From contig JACRCD010000014.1 in NCBI GenBank assembly GCA_016219175.1, positions 1 to 64,000 of the forward strand: a stretch of 64,000 nucleotides of DNA, written 5' to 3'. The notes beneath the pieces are model-generated. The model did not search any database, had not been told where the DNA came from, and was given only the letters and a program-made list of their open reading frames with translations. The position numbers were made by a program, and so were the translations under genes. Positions 16,532-25,491 of this stretch are shown one piece after another; position 1 is the first letter of the stretch, and each line of letters starts with the position of its first letter. Origin of the DNA: Deltaproteobacteria bacterium. Lineage in GTDB: Bacteria > Desulfobacterota > Desulfobulbia > Desulfobulbales > SURF-16.

Positions 16532-17293
16532 ATGCTCCCATTTCTCACAGACACCCACGCCCACCTCTGCGACCAGGCCTTTGATCAGGACCGGCGGGAG
16601 GTGATCAGCAGGGCGCAAAAAGCCGGGGTCAAGACAATCGTCCTTGTCGGCGAGACCCTGGAGGATGCCCGCCGCAACCTGGCCCTGGCCGGAGAGTACC
16701 CCTGCCTGAAAGCGGCGGCGGGATTGTATCCGGGGTATGCGGACCTGGAGGAGGCGGAACGGCTGGTCAATTTTATCCGCAGTCAGCCGGGGAGCTTTTC
16801 CGCCATCGGCGAGGTGGGGCTTGATTTCTGGATTGCCAAGGAGGAAGAGGCCAGGGAGCTACAGCGCGTTGTTTTCCGCAAATTTATCGACCTGGCCGGC
16901 GAGCGTGACCTACCGCTGAATGTCCACTCCCGGTCCGCCGGCCGCCAAGCCGTGGCCCTGCTGCTTGAACAGGGGGCAAAGCGGGTGCAGATGCATGCCT
17001 TTGACGGCAAGTATTCCGCCGCTTTGCCGGGCTTGGAGGCAGGCTTTTTCTTTTCCGTGCCGCCGTCCATTGTCCGTTCCCCCCAGAAACAGAAACTGGT
17101 CAAACACCTGCCTCTCTCCTGTCTGCTGGTGGAAAGCGACAGCCCGGTCCTTGGCCCCGAGCCGGGGCAAAGAAACGAACCCGCCAATATCCTGACGGCC
17201 GTGCGGGCCATTGCCCAACTCAAAAATATCGACCCGGAAGCGGTGCGCGAAGCAGTGCGGGAAAACACCCGCGGACTGTATGGCGATCTCTAA
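16532..17293 (+). CDS. tatD: TatD-family metal-dependent nuclease (intact copy C)
   Basis: This 253-residue TatD-type amidohydrolase-fold protein is complete: H-x-H in DTHAHLCDQ near residues 8-10, Glu in AIGEVGLDFW near 92, His in PLNVHSRSAG near 130, His in VQMHAFDGK near 153 and Asp in LVESDSPVLGP near 202. TatD proteins act as 3'-5' exonucleases on DNA or RNA. It is the only full copy of three in the island, and the sequence upstream of its start differs from that of copies A and B. Confidence 0.95.
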   Translation: MLPFLTDTHAHLCDQAFDQDRREVISRAQKAGVKTIVLVGETLEDARRNLALAGEYPCLKAAAGLYPGYADLEEAERLVNFIRSQPGSFSAIGEVGLDFWIAKEEEARELQRVVFRKFIDLAGERDLPLNVHSRSAGRQAVALLLEQGAKRVQMHAFDGKYSAALPGLEAGFFFSVPPSIVRSPQKQKLVKHLPLSCLLVESDSPVLGPEPGQRNEPANILTAVRAIAQLKNIDPEAVREAVRENTRGLYGDL

Positions 17294-17335
17294 GCCGTTG
17301 TCAATAAATTACTGTAACACGCCATGCGTGGCAAC

Positions 17336-17396
17336 GGCATAAAGGGCCGTAGAGGCAATATCAAATCTGTAATGGTTATTTTATAACGGTCCCTAA
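17336..17396. repeat. 61 bp dispersed palindromic repeat, copy 1
   Basis: The element runs from GGCATAAAGGGCCGTAG to CGGTCCCTAA and has self-complementary ends. It aligns over its full 61 bases, without gaps, to the element at 27907-27967. It lies just after the tatD stop. Confidence 0.7.
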
Positions 17397-17426
17397 TCAG
17401 CCGCAACCCGTCTCCGGCCGTTGCCC

Positions 17427-17693
17427 TTATGAAAAGGAATAATGTTTGCGGATCGGCTTCTTCACCGACCACTTGCAGTCAAGCCCCTGGGGGAAGGTAA
17501 CGAAATCGCCGGGCCTGATGACCACCCCTTCCTGCGCCGTCTTCACGGTCACTTCACCCTCCAGGATATAGCACTGTTCCCGCTGGTCATAATGCCAGTC
17601 AAAGGTGGATGGTTCGCATTCCCAGATCGGCCACTCTTCTATCTTTCTGGCTTGCAGTTCCGCTTGCGGCAGCTTTTCGATGATAATTTTCAT
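17427..17693 (-). CDS. Small cupin-domain protein
   Basis: This 88-residue single cupin barrel has YILEGEVTVK (motif 1) and GDFVTFPQGLDCKWSV (motif 2). It resembles DUF861/EutQ-like small cupins often annotated as putative enzymes or stress proteins. The first motif lacks the usual His pair, which weakens metal binding. No substrate can be inferred. Confidence 0.85.
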   Translation of the reverse strand: MKIIIEKLPQAELQARKIEEWPIWECEPSTFDWHYDQREQCYILEGEVTVKTAQEGVVIRPGDFVTFPQGLDCKWSVKKPIRKHYSFS

Positions 17694-17726
17694 GATTGTC
17701 TCGTTGGTCGCTCTCTTATGGTTGAT

Positions 17727-17746
17727 GACTTTTTAAGACGCCATCA
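17727..17746. repeat. Short copy of the ACGCCATCA repeat motif
   Basis: GACTTTTTAAGACGCCATCA closely resembles the right arm of the element at 48614-48729 (CTTTTTACGACGCCATCA). It overlaps the stop of the downstream hypothetical gene. Confidence 0.5.
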
Positions 17747-18142
17747 TGGTTTATGCAATTCCTTTCTCAGCTTCGCCTCGATCTCGGCAAACTGCTCGTT
17801 TCTCTTTCTGGACAATTCCTCCTGGATGGCTTCCACCTTTTTGTTCTTATCCTGCTGTTTCTTCTGGAATTCCGCCAACTCATGGGCCAGATCGTTCTTT
17901 TTCTCGCCCCGGGGAATCTCTTCAATCCGGCGATGGTCGTCGACAAAGAGCTTCCAGCCGAAGGCCGCCTCCACGGTGCGCACAATGCCCTTTTCCCTCA
18001 GTTTGCGGCACAAGGCATAGCCGGCCTCCGCGGACATGGCAATCATGGCGCTGGTTTCTTCAACGGTCGGCGGCCGTTTCTGCTGGTGCTCAAAAACGCG
18101 GATGGCTGCTACAAAAAGATGCGCTTCCTCATACTGATCCAT
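17744..18142 (-). CDS. Hypothetical protein with helix-turn-helix and coiled coil
   Basis: This 132-residue protein is not assigned to a family. Residues 1-55 look like a winged or marR-like helix-turn-helix (RPPTVEETSAMIAMSAEAGY, then CRKLREKGIVRTVEAAF). Residues 80-130 are a highly charged coiled coil. It has no membrane segment. The structure suggests a DNA-binding or scaffold protein, but no function is known. Confidence 0.75.
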   Translation of the reverse strand: MDQYEEAHLFVAAIRVFEHQQKRPPTVEETSAMIAMSAEAGYALCRKLREKGIVRTVEAAFGWKLFVDDHRRIEEIPRGEKKNDLAHELAEFQKKQQDKNKKVEAIQEELSRKRNEQFAEIEAKLRKELHKP

Positions 18143-18327
18143 AGCTATGCCCTCATGATCCCTTGTTCTTTAACCGGCCCTTTTCATCCTGCCCGCTTCA
18201 CCTTTCGGGCTCCACATAACCCCTTCTTTCTTCTTGCCATTGCCGGGCCCGTTGCGCAAGGGGAACGTGCAAAAAATTTTCGCCAGCCGTCTTTTATGCC
18301 CAGCCGCGTGGCCGGTTTGGGGAGGGC

Positions 18328-18364
18328 AAAAAAAAGGCCCGCAAACCCAGGCGGGTTGCGGACC
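18328..18364 (-). terminator. Intrinsic terminator downstream of tRNA-Ala
   Basis: On the minus strand a GC-rich hairpin (GGTCCGCAACCC paired with GGGTTTGCGGGCC, one bulge) is followed by eight T residues. It lies 45 bases after the tRNA-Ala 3' end. Confidence 0.85.
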
Positions 18365-18408
18365 AGATTCCTGATTATTGAGCCCGGCTGCCCCGGATAC
18401 TATCAACA

Positions 18409-18484
18409 TGGTGGAGCTGAGGGGGCTCGAACCCCTGGCCTACGCATTGCGAACGCGTCGCTCTCCCAGCTGAGCTACAGCCCC
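18409..18484 (-). tRNA. tRNA-Ala (anticodon CGC)
   Basis: A complete cloverleaf is present: acceptor GGGGCTG/CAGCTCC containing the G3-U70 pair that identifies alanine tRNAs, a D arm, an anticodon loop TTCGCAA giving CGC (codon GCG), a T arm with GGTTCGAACC, and an encoded CCA end. A terminator follows. Confidence 0.96.
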
Positions 18485-18552
18485 ATATTTTTCATAAACC
18501 ACAGCGCGCCTGTTTCGTCAATGACATGTTAACCAGGCGGCCTTGATTTTTC

Positions 18553-20769
18553 TTAAAACCGGTAGTCGATCCGGGCGATAACCGTTTGCGGCGCGGCCGG
18601 GGTGTACTTTACAACACCGCTGGTGTCCTTTGTCACTTCATTGGCGAACTGCTTGTCAAAAAGGTTTTCAACATTCACCCGGAAATCAAAATGGTCCCAT
18701 TCATAGCCGGCCATGAGGCTGGTGACAAAATCATAGCCGTCATATTTTTCCGTGTTGGCATTATCCATATAATAGGAACCCCAGGAGGTGGACAGCACGC
18801 TGCATTTGAAACCCGACTCGTGGCGGTAGCGCAAACCCAGAGAATACTGATGCCGAGGTACATAGGGGAGCTGATTGTTGCCGCGGTCCATGTTGACCGC
18901 CGCCGCTCCATAACCCACCGGTTCGCTGAATTCTTCAAAGATGTAGTCCGTATAGGAATAGCCGCCATCAAGCGTCAAACCCGGCAGCAGCCCCAGGGTG
19001 CCGGCAAATTCGAAACCACGCTTGTCGGTTTCCCCGGCATTGACATACTCGGTAATGCCGCCCTGCAGCACCTTGGCCACCTCATTTTTGACCGGCGAAT
19101 AGTAGATGGCGGTATCAAACGACCAGATTTTTCCCCTGCCTTTCAGGCCCGTTTCATAACTTTTCACCTTGACCAGGTCGAGATCGGGGTTTTCGCTGAT
19201 CTCGCCTTCGGTCGGGGTCTGCACCCCTGACGAGGCGCTGGCAAAAACGTGCAGCGTGTCAATCAGCTTGTAGGACAAACCGATGCGCGGGCTCACGGCG
19301 TCATATTGTTTGTCGACATCGCCCTCTACCGGCGCGGCGAAATCAATGTATTTGCCCCTGGACCAGTTGTATTCACCCCAGCTGGTGGATTTGATATCAA
19401 AATCCACGCTGTCATAGCGCAGGCCGATATCCAGAATGGTCCGGTCGGTCGGGCGCAGCGATTCCTGGAGATACACCCCCCAAAGCATGGTTTCCCTGGT
19501 CTCGACCTCCTGCAGATCGCCGGCATTATCCGAGAGCACTGCGCTGATCCTGCCGCTCGGCCCCGGGATGGTGGAGAATTCAGCGTATTTGTAGTAATCG
19601 GTATCCTGATCGTCGAAACGCCCCGTCACTCCGGAGGTCAGGGTGCCCTGCATGCCGGCCAGGGCATGGCGGTAATTCATCTGCAGATCCGCGCCGCCAA
19701 GGGTTGTGTCGGCATCGTTGATGCGGCCGGTTACCGGGTGATGGTGCTCCCAGGTGTTGAGATAGACCAGGGGAATAAACTCGAACTCCCCGATTTCCTT
19801 GGTCAGCTTGGAACTGAAAAAATAGGATTTTGAATAGCGGCCGGAATACTGCCAGGGACCGTCTGTTTCATCGGCCGCGCCGGTCCGGCGGTACTGCTTG
19901 AACTGCTCTTCGTTGAGGGAGCCCGGCAGCTGGAGGTCCGCCTTGCTGTAACTGATCATATTCTCCCAGACCGAGCCGTCTTCCAGCACCACGGCCGGCT
20001 GCAGGCTGGCCTGGGTGGTGGAAAACTCGTTCCAGCGCCGCCAGGAGTTATCGGATTCGCGCCGGCTGATGCTGCCCAGATAATACAATTTTTCGGCGAC
20101 ATCGTCGGCATAGGAGAAGTGATACCCCCTGGTGTCATATTCACCGGCCTGCAGCCGCAGATCGCCGCCACTGCGCTCCAGCGGGCTTTTGGAGATGATA
20201 TTGATCACACCGCCGGCGGCATTGGCCCCCCAGAGGGTGGAATTGGGCCCCTTGACCACCTCGATCCGCTCAATGAGCTGGGTATCGATCATGTCGAGCC
20301 GGGTGAAGCTGTCCGGGTCGGTGACCGGCACCCCATCCCGCAAGACCATGATTTCCCGCACCCCGTAGGGGGCCTTCAGGCCGGCGCCCCTGATGATCAG
20401 CCTGGAATCATAGCCCTGGTTGCCGGACTCGATCAGCACGCCCGGGGTGCCGATCAAGGCCTCCTTGATATTGAACTGTTTCGTCGCGTCGATGGCCTCG
20501 CTGTCGATAACCGTTACACTGGCCGGCACCTCGGCGGTTTTGCGTTCAATGCGGGTGGCGGTGACACTGACCTCGTCGAGTTCAAGCTGTACATCCTCGG
20601 GCTCCGTTTCCTCGGCCGCAAGCGGGCCGGCCAGGGTCAGCACCAGGGCTGCCGCAGCCAGATAGCGGCCGGGACGGATGAGCGGGTGGGACAGGATCTT
20701 TTTCCCGGTTGCAAAACGTTGGGCACTCTCCGGCCCATGGGTCTTTGCCAATGTGTCTGGACCTTTCAA
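18553..20769 (-). CDS. TonB-dependent outer-membrane receptor
   Basis: This 738-residue protein starts at TTG 20769, supported by AGGAGG seven bases upstream. A signal peptide (about 35-51, LAAAALVLTLAGPLAAEE) precedes a TonB-box-like segment (DEVSVTATRI), a plug domain (PASVTVIDSEAI, IIRGAG, VVKGPNSTLWGANAAGGVIN) and a 22-strand-type barrel ending in the aromatic IDYRF. Ligand specificity cannot be read from sequence. It is the last gene of an operon with its own TonB, ExbB and ExbD, so uptake is probably dedicated to the substrate handled by the upstream reductive enzymes. Confidence 0.95.
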   Translation of the reverse strand: MKGPDTLAKTHGPESAQRFATGKKILSHPLIRPGRYLAAAALVLTLAGPLAAEETEPEDVQLELDEVSVTATRIERKTAEVPASVTVIDSEAIDATKQFNIKEALIGTPGVLIESGNQGYDSRLIIRGAGLKAPYGVREIMVLRDGVPVTDPDSFTRLDMIDTQLIERIEVVKGPNSTLWGANAAGGVINIISKSPLERSGGDLRLQAGEYDTRGYHFSYADDVAEKLYYLGSISRRESDNSWRRWNEFSTTQASLQPAVVLEDGSVWENMISYSKADLQLPGSLNEEQFKQYRRTGAADETDGPWQYSGRYSKSYFFSSKLTKEIGEFEFIPLVYLNTWEHHHPVTGRINDADTTLGGADLQMNYRHALAGMQGTLTSGVTGRFDDQDTDYYKYAEFSTIPGPSGRISAVLSDNAGDLQEVETRETMLWGVYLQESLRPTDRTILDIGLRYDSVDFDIKSTSWGEYNWSRGKYIDFAAPVEGDVDKQYDAVSPRIGLSYKLIDTLHVFASASSGVQTPTEGEISENPDLDLVKVKSYETGLKGRGKIWSFDTAIYYSPVKNEVAKVLQGGITEYVNAGETDKRGFEFAGTLGLLPGLTLDGGYSYTDYIFEEFSEPVGYGAAAVNMDRGNNQLPYVPRHQYSLGLRYRHESGFKCSVLSTSWGSYYMDNANTEKYDGYDFVTSLMAGYEWDHFDFRVNVENLFDKQFANEVTKDTSGVVKYTPAAPQTVIARIDYRF

Positions 20770-20829
20770 GATATTCCTCCTAATCAGTTGCGGTTGCTGG
20801 TTAAAAAAAAGCGGATCCGACTCCGTACT

Positions 20830-21648
20830 TCAACTCAAGCTGTAGACCACCGGCACGATCAGTTCCGCCCGGACCGGGGGGCAAGGGAATGGCTCCAATT
20901 TTTTAATGGTGGTCACGGCGTTGTTATCCAGAACCTCGAATCCGGAACTTTTAACGATGTGGAGATCCGCCACCCGGCCGTTTTCGCAGATGATAAAGGA
21001 AACGAGAACCTTGCCTTCCCAGCCTTTTTTCCGGGCCAGCAGGGGGTAGCTGATATTCCGTTGAATTCCTTCCTTGATATGGATGAAATGCGCCTTCACA
21101 TACCGCTCGCCTGCCTCGGCTGCCCCGGAGCCGCTCTCCTCCGGGACGGCGGGGGCCGGCGCGGGAGAGAGCGCGCCGGAGGGGGAGTCGGGATTCTCGG
21201 GCGGAGAGGCGGCATCCGGGGCTGTCGAGGCAAGCTGTTGATTGCTGTCATTATTGTTTTCCGGGTTCCCTGCCCCTTCTGTTACTGCCGGGGAAGGGGC
21301 CATGACCGGCTTGGTTTGCGGGAGTTCCGCCGGCGTTTCTGCGGATTGCCGGATACTTTTTTTTCTGACTGGTGTTATTTCCGGGACCACCGCGGGTTTC
21401 GGCGCCACGACCCGCGGCTCGGGGGGCAATGGCGGTTGCTTGGCCACCGTTTCCGGCTGCGGCGCTGCCGGCGGCGCCACGCTCGGCCTGTTCTCTCCCG
21501 GGGCGGGCGGTGCTGTTTTGGTTATGGAGAAATCGATGACCAGGGTTTTGGGCGGTTCCCGCAACAGCCCTCCTAGGGAGAGCAGGGAGAGGAGCAAGGC
21601 CCCATGTAGGAAAACGGACCCGCTCATGCCTCGCGTCATATTGCTCAT
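20830..21648 (-). CDS. tonB: TonB energy-transducing protein
   Basis: This 272-residue protein has an N-terminal membrane anchor (about 9-28), a long Pro-rich periplasm-spanning region, and a C-terminal TonB domain with ISYPLLARKKGWEGKVLVSF near 196-215 and VVYSLS at the end. It would couple proton-motive force from ExbBD to the receptor encoded 60 bases downstream. It overlaps exbD by four bases. Confidence 0.93.
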   Translation of the reverse strand: MSNMTRGMSGSVFLHGALLLSLLSLGGLLREPPKTLVIDFSITKTAPPAPGENRPSVAPPAAPQPETVAKQPPLPPEPRVVAPKPAVVPEITPVRKKSIRQSAETPAELPQTKPVMAPSPAVTEGAGNPENNNDSNQQLASTAPDAASPPENPDSPSGALSPAPAPAVPEESGSGAAEAGERYVKAHFIHIKEGIQRNISYPLLARKKGWEGKVLVSFIICENGRVADLHIVKSSGFEVLDNNAVTTIKKLEPFPCPPVRAELIVPVVYSLS

Positions 21649-22025
21649 AAGGCCGCCTCGGTTTGCAGGGTTACGGCCGTAAAGCCCAGTCCCTTGACCA
21701 GATCCATGACATCGATAAAGACCTGCAGGGCGATATGGCGGTCGGCCCGGATGGTGACGGGCCTTGTCCTGGCGAGTGCTTCCAGGGAACCGCGCAAAGC
21801 AGCCAGGGTCGTTGGTCTGGAATCAAACAACAGGTTGCCCTGGCGGTCAATTTCAATAAAGGCGGCCCGCGGGGATTCCCGGCTGGAACTTGCCGCCTTG
21901 GGCAACTCCACCGGCAAGGAGCCAACCACAATAAAGGTTGAGGTGGCCAGGACAATGGTCAGCAGCACCAGCATGACGTCAACCAGGGGAATGACATTGA
22001 TCGTGTCAAATTCCTTTTCGTTCAT
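21645..22025 (-). CDS. exbD: ExbD-type biopolymer transport protein
   Basis: This 126-residue protein has one N-terminal transmembrane helix carrying the conserved membrane Asp (INVIPLVDVMLVLLTIVL) and a small periplasmic domain (AAFIEIDRQGNLLFDS). It forms the proton channel with ExbB. Its start lies inside the exbB 3' end (20 base overlap), so the two are translationally coupled. Confidence 0.95.
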   Translation of the reverse strand: MNEKEFDTINVIPLVDVMLVLLTIVLATSTFIVVGSLPVELPKAASSSRESPRAAFIEIDRQGNLLFDSRPTTLAALRGSLEALARTRPVTIRADRHIALQVFIDVMDLVKGLGFTAVTLQTEAAL

Positions 22026-22440
22026 CCAGGATCTCCCATTGCATGATCAGCACCTTCACCCGGCGCAGCAGCAGGTTGTAAATGGTCACCGCCGGAATGG
22101 CGACCAGGAGCCCCATGGCCGTGACCTTCAAGGCCAGGGCCAGTCCGACCATGATCTTGCCGGTATCCATGAAGCCGCTTTGGCCCATGTTGTAAAAGGT
22201 CAGCATGATGCCGAGCACCGTGCCCAGCAGCCCCATATAGGGGGCATTGCTGCCGATGCTGGCGATCAGGTGCATTTTTTCGGTCAAGCGCAGTTCCAGG
22301 CTTTTCCGGCAGTCAAAGTCCGCCAGTTTCACCTTGCGGAAAAAAAGATGCCGTTCAATGCCGATGGCCACGGAGACGATACTCATGCTAAGCAACAGAC
22401 CTATGATGCCGTAATCAATCAGATATTTAAGCCATTCCAT
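22006..22440 (-). CDS. exbB: ExbB/TolQ-type proton channel protein (short)
   Basis: This 144-residue MotA/TolQ/ExbB-family protein has the expected helices, including GSNAPYMGLLGTVLGIMLTF and GLALALKVTAMGLLVAIPAV. It is shorter than typical ExbB (about 240 residues), lacking the long N-terminal extension. It lies between the dehydratase activator and exbD in one operon. Confidence 0.93.
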   Translation of the reverse strand: MEWLKYLIDYGIIGLLLSMSIVSVAIGIERHLFFRKVKLADFDCRKSLELRLTEKMHLIASIGSNAPYMGLLGTVLGIMLTFYNMGQSGFMDTGKIMVGLALALKVTAMGLLVAIPAVTIYNLLLRRVKVLIMQWEILDERKGI

Positions 22441-22443
22441 CTC

Positions 22444-23250
22444 CTACTCTCCCGCGGCGCGGCAAAAATCCATGGCCAGCAGCGCTGCTCCGAAGGCGGT
22501 GGTGATCTGGGGAGCCTCCGGCACCAGCAGCGGTTGCATCAATTCATCCTCCAGGGCCTCGACCAGCCCGCTGTTTAAGGCCGGTCCGCCGTCGAAAAAC
22601 ACGGCGCCATGGATGCCCAGCCGCTTGGCCAGCCGTCCGACCCGCCGGGCGATGGAGTAATGAATGCCGGCCACCACTTCGGCCTTGCCGTGGCCGTGGG
22701 CCAGGAGACTGATGATCTCCGATTCGGCAAATACCGTGCAGGTGCTGTTGATGGTGAGCGGCGCGCCTGTTGCCAGGGCGTGACAGAATCCCAGTTCATC
22801 CACCTCCATTTCCAGATTGCGCGCCGTCATTTCCAGGAAACGGCCGGTGCCTGCCGCGCATTTATCGTTCATGACAAAGTTGATGACATTGCCGTTCTCA
22901 TCCAGGGCGATGACCTTCAGATCCTGGCCGCCGATATTGATAATGGTCCTGACCGAATCGTGCGGCTCGCCAAGCTTCCTGGCGCCCACGGCGTTGGCGC
23001 TGATCTCGCTCACCACGTCATCCGCTTCCCTGAACAGTTTGCGGCCGTAACCGGTGGCCACGACCCCCTCAACCTCTTGCCGCTTTATGCCGTGGCGGTC
23101 GAGCAGGGCCTGAAAGGCGGTGGTGGTGTTCCGGCGAAAATGGCTGCCGGACGGGGTGATCAAATCACCCACCTGCTGCTCATCGGCATCGACAAGGACA
23201 ATTTTGATCGTGGTGGAGCCGATATCGATACCGGCAAAATATGTTTTCAT
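22444..23250 (-). CDS. ATP-dependent activator of 2-hydroxyacyl-CoA dehydratase/double-cubane family
   Basis: This 268-residue ASKHA-fold ATPase of the BadF/HgdC family has GIDIGSTTIKIVLVDAD at the N-terminus, NIGGQDLKVI, MNDKCAAGTGRFLE near 128-141 and TCTVFAESEI near 168-177. The two cysteines in these last motifs bind the inter-subunit [4Fe-4S] cluster in HgdC. It uses ATP to push an electron at very low potential to a partner, here the gene directly upstream. Four-base overlap with that gene indicates a stable pair. Confidence 0.93.
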   Translation of the reverse strand: MKTYFAGIDIGSTTIKIVLVDADEQQVGDLITPSGSHFRRNTTTAFQALLDRHGIKRQEVEGVVATGYGRKLFREADDVVSEISANAVGARKLGEPHDSVRTIINIGGQDLKVIALDENGNVINFVMNDKCAAGTGRFLEMTARNLEMEVDELGFCHALATGAPLTINSTCTVFAESEIISLLAHGHGKAEVVAGIHYSIARRVGRLAKRLGIHGAVFFDGGPALNSGLVEALEDELMQPLLVPEAPQITTAFGAALLAMDFCRAAGE

Positions 23251-24515
23251 TTTCTTCTCTTCCTTGCTTTGATGGACTCTATGAAGGCCTCGATCCTGGT
23301 GGACAGCTGGCCAAGATCCTCGGGGCTGTAATCGGTTTCAAGATACAACATGGGAATACCGGCCGCGCTCAGCGCCTTGCCCACCTGCCGCTGTTCCATC
23401 TCATAGGGCAGACAACCGGCCAAGGCGTGATAGACCACGCCATCCACCGCGAATTTTTCCGTAAGTTCCATGATTTTGCGCAGCCGGTCCCGGTTTGCGG
23501 TCAGACAGGGACAGGTGCATGGCTTGAGCGATCTGTCCGCCACCGCTCCCACCATTTCATCCAGGGTCCCCTCATCATAGGAGACCGCATCATAGAGCAG
23601 GCGGGAAGAGGAACAGACCTCATCGGTGACGATAACCGCCCCGGCCTGCTCAACCAACAATGGCACCTTGAGGTTCGGGAAAACCGGCGGCGAACCGGTG
23701 AGCAGCAGCCGCGGCGCCAGACGCTTGCCCGCCGGCATGGCATTCTTCCGCCGCTGCTCAAGCTCTGCAATCAGTTGGGTGACAGCCGCGCACCAACTAT
23801 CGTGTTCCATCAGGAACCAGCCATTGGTCACCAGCATGGCGTCCTTGCCGAGCAGAAGAGGAGGGTCCGTCCGCCGCAGTTCATGCAGCTTTCTGAACAG
23901 CCATGAGCCCTGCTGTACCTTGCCGATGCCGGCCCGCATGGATTGGCGGGTGATTTTCCGGCCGGTGATACCGCCCAGGTCAAGGGCAAACTGCTTGACC
24001 GACTCCTGCCAGTAGAAACGGGCGACATCACTCTCCTTGGCCGGCGGCATCTCCAGGGCGTAGACCGGAAAGCCCATGTCCGTAAGAAAATCCACTGATT
24101 TTTTCTTCTGATCACAGGTGGTGGGGATGACGACGCTTTTCAGGGCGTCACCCCATAATGCCCGGTTGACATGCAGCATGCCCACCGTCGCCTTGACCAG
24201 GGGACACGATTTTGCCGGCATGAACTCAGCCCCCGCCTGCTCGTAGGCATAGGCGCCGCTGCACAGCCTGAGCGGCGTCGCCCCCGCGGCATGGATCAAC
24301 TCAAGGGGCGCTTGGGCGCACATGACGCCGATGATGGGCTTTGCCTCAGGCAACGAGTGATTGCCGGTAAATAACGCGCTGAAAAATTGATAAAATAAGG
24401 ACATGGCCGCCGGATTGTCCGGAAAGTCAGCCAATCGCTGCAGGGTCTCCCGCGCCTCCATGGCGAGATGACGCATGGTGCTCTTCCCCAATCTGGCAAA
24501 ACGTTCATTTTCCAT
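23247..24515 (-). CDS. 2-hydroxyacyl-CoA dehydratase subunit/double-cubane cluster-type protein
   Basis: The start MENERFARLG at 24515 gives 422 residues. It belongs to the HgdB superfamily: PLELIHAAGATPLRLCSGAY near 70-90, FMPAKSCPLVKATVG near 98-112, TTCDQKKK near 132-139, PVYALEMP and LYLETDY at the C-terminus. Cluster-ligand candidates are C66, C85, C104, C134 and later Cys. Only one HgdB-like subunit is present, as in double-cubane cluster proteins (ATP-driven reductases), rather than the two subunits of true dehydratases. The substrate is unknown; the TonB context suggests an imported compound. Confidence 0.85.
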   Translation of the reverse strand: MENERFARLGKSTMRHLAMEARETLQRLADFPDNPAAMSLFYQFFSALFTGNHSLPEAKPIIGVMCAQAPLELIHAAGATPLRLCSGAYAYEQAGAEFMPAKSCPLVKATVGMLHVNRALWGDALKSVVIPTTCDQKKKSVDFLTDMGFPVYALEMPPAKESDVARFYWQESVKQFALDLGGITGRKITRQSMRAGIGKVQQGSWLFRKLHELRRTDPPLLLGKDAMLVTNGWFLMEHDSWCAAVTQLIAELEQRRKNAMPAGKRLAPRLLLTGSPPVFPNLKVPLLVEQAGAVIVTDEVCSSSRLLYDAVSYDEGTLDEMVGAVADRSLKPCTCPCLTANRDRLRKIMELTEKFAVDGVVYHALAGCLPYEMEQRQVGKALSAAGIPMLYLETDYSPEDLGQLSTRIEAFIESIKARKRRK

Positions 24516-25491
24516 TAGCGCGTTTTCCCATCCGTTTAAAAAATCCCGCCTCGGTGGACTCATAGACCGGCAGCCCGAGAAAGCTGACCTTGAGACACCC
24601 TTCCTCGGGACACGCCTCCACGCATTTCAGGCACATCATGCAATCATCCTTAACCATATTTTTGCTGGTCACATCATCGGCAATGGATCGCAGACCGACA
24701 TCACAGGCCCGGTAGCAGTTGCCGCAGCGGGTGCATTTGGCGCCATCCTTGCCCAAACGGAGCAGGGCCGCCTTGGCAAACAGATAATGCAAGGCGCTCA
24801 TGGGACAGAACAGGCAGAAAAACCGCTTTTTCACAAAGGAGCCCGCCAAAAAAATACCGGTGACCGCCATGCCGAGCGCGGTCAAGATCATTTTGGTCCT
24901 GGAGCTGAAATCAATGGCCAGCTGGGAAAAATCCCCGTTAAAGAGCGGCAGCACGGTTCTGCCCGGACAGATCATGCAGAACGGCACGCTGAAATCCTCA
25001 TTGAGCCGGGGCAGGCCGAACACGGAGTTGCCCATGCCCATGGGGATGAGGATGAGAAGCGCCAGCAGGACATACTTGATGACCGAGAGTTTCCTAAACA
25101 GCGGTTCCCCATAGGTGCTGTAGCGGATGCGTAATTTGCGGCGCAGCATGGTGATCCAGTCCTGCAGGGTCCCCAGGGGGCAGACAAAACCGCACCAGGC
25201 CTTGTTTAAGAGCAGAAAAAAACCGATAAAGGTCAACAGGCCGATGGCGACGCCAATGCCGCGCCCGGTGAAAAGCTGTTTCCAGGGCAGGGCCATCTGG
25301 TGCTGAAAGCCCATCAGGTAGCAGGAACCGCCCCGCTGCTCGTTGAAAACGCAGGAAAAGGCGGGGAGCTGGTCGCCGATATTAATGGCCAGATACCCGC
25401 CGTAAACCAAAAGCAGGAAGGCCCCCATTTGAAAATAAAAACGGAAGCGGCTCAGGTTCAGCTTGTTTACCGCCCGGCGCAGGCTATTCAT
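24505..25491 (-). CDS. NapH/CcoG-like membrane 4Fe-4S ferredoxin
   Basis: This 328-residue protein has about five membrane helices and NapH-type cysteine motifs: WCGFVCPLG and FCLFCPMSA facing the membrane surface, then a C-terminal 2[4Fe-4S] ferredoxin (CTRCGNCYRACDVG and CMMCLKCVEACPEEG). It probably passes electrons from the quinone pool or a soluble donor toward the dehydratase activator. It overlaps the upstream gene by 8 bases and the dehydratase-like gene by 11 bases. Confidence 0.88.
   Translation of the reverse strand: MNSLRRAVNKLNLSRFRFYFQMGAFLLLVYGGYLAINIGDQLPAFSCVFNEQRGGSCYLMGFQHQMALPWKQLFTGRGIGVAIGLLTFIGFFLLLNKAWCGFVCPLGTLQDWITMLRRKLRIRYSTYGEPLFRKLSVIKYVLLALLILIPMGMGNSVFGLPRLNEDFSVPFCMICPGRTVLPLFNGDFSQLAIDFSSRTKMILTALGMAVTGIFLAGSFVKKRFFCLFCPMSALHYLFAKAALLRLGKDGAKCTRCGNCYRACDVGLRSIADDVTSKNMVKDDCMMCLKCVEACPEEGCLKVSFLGLPVYESTEAGFFKRMGKRANGK

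Noticed and set aside
13507-17293. Assembly duplication of tatD
   Set aside because: The copies differ in sequence, end at different points and are separated by distinct genes; this favours biological duplication, though it cannot be excluded without reads.
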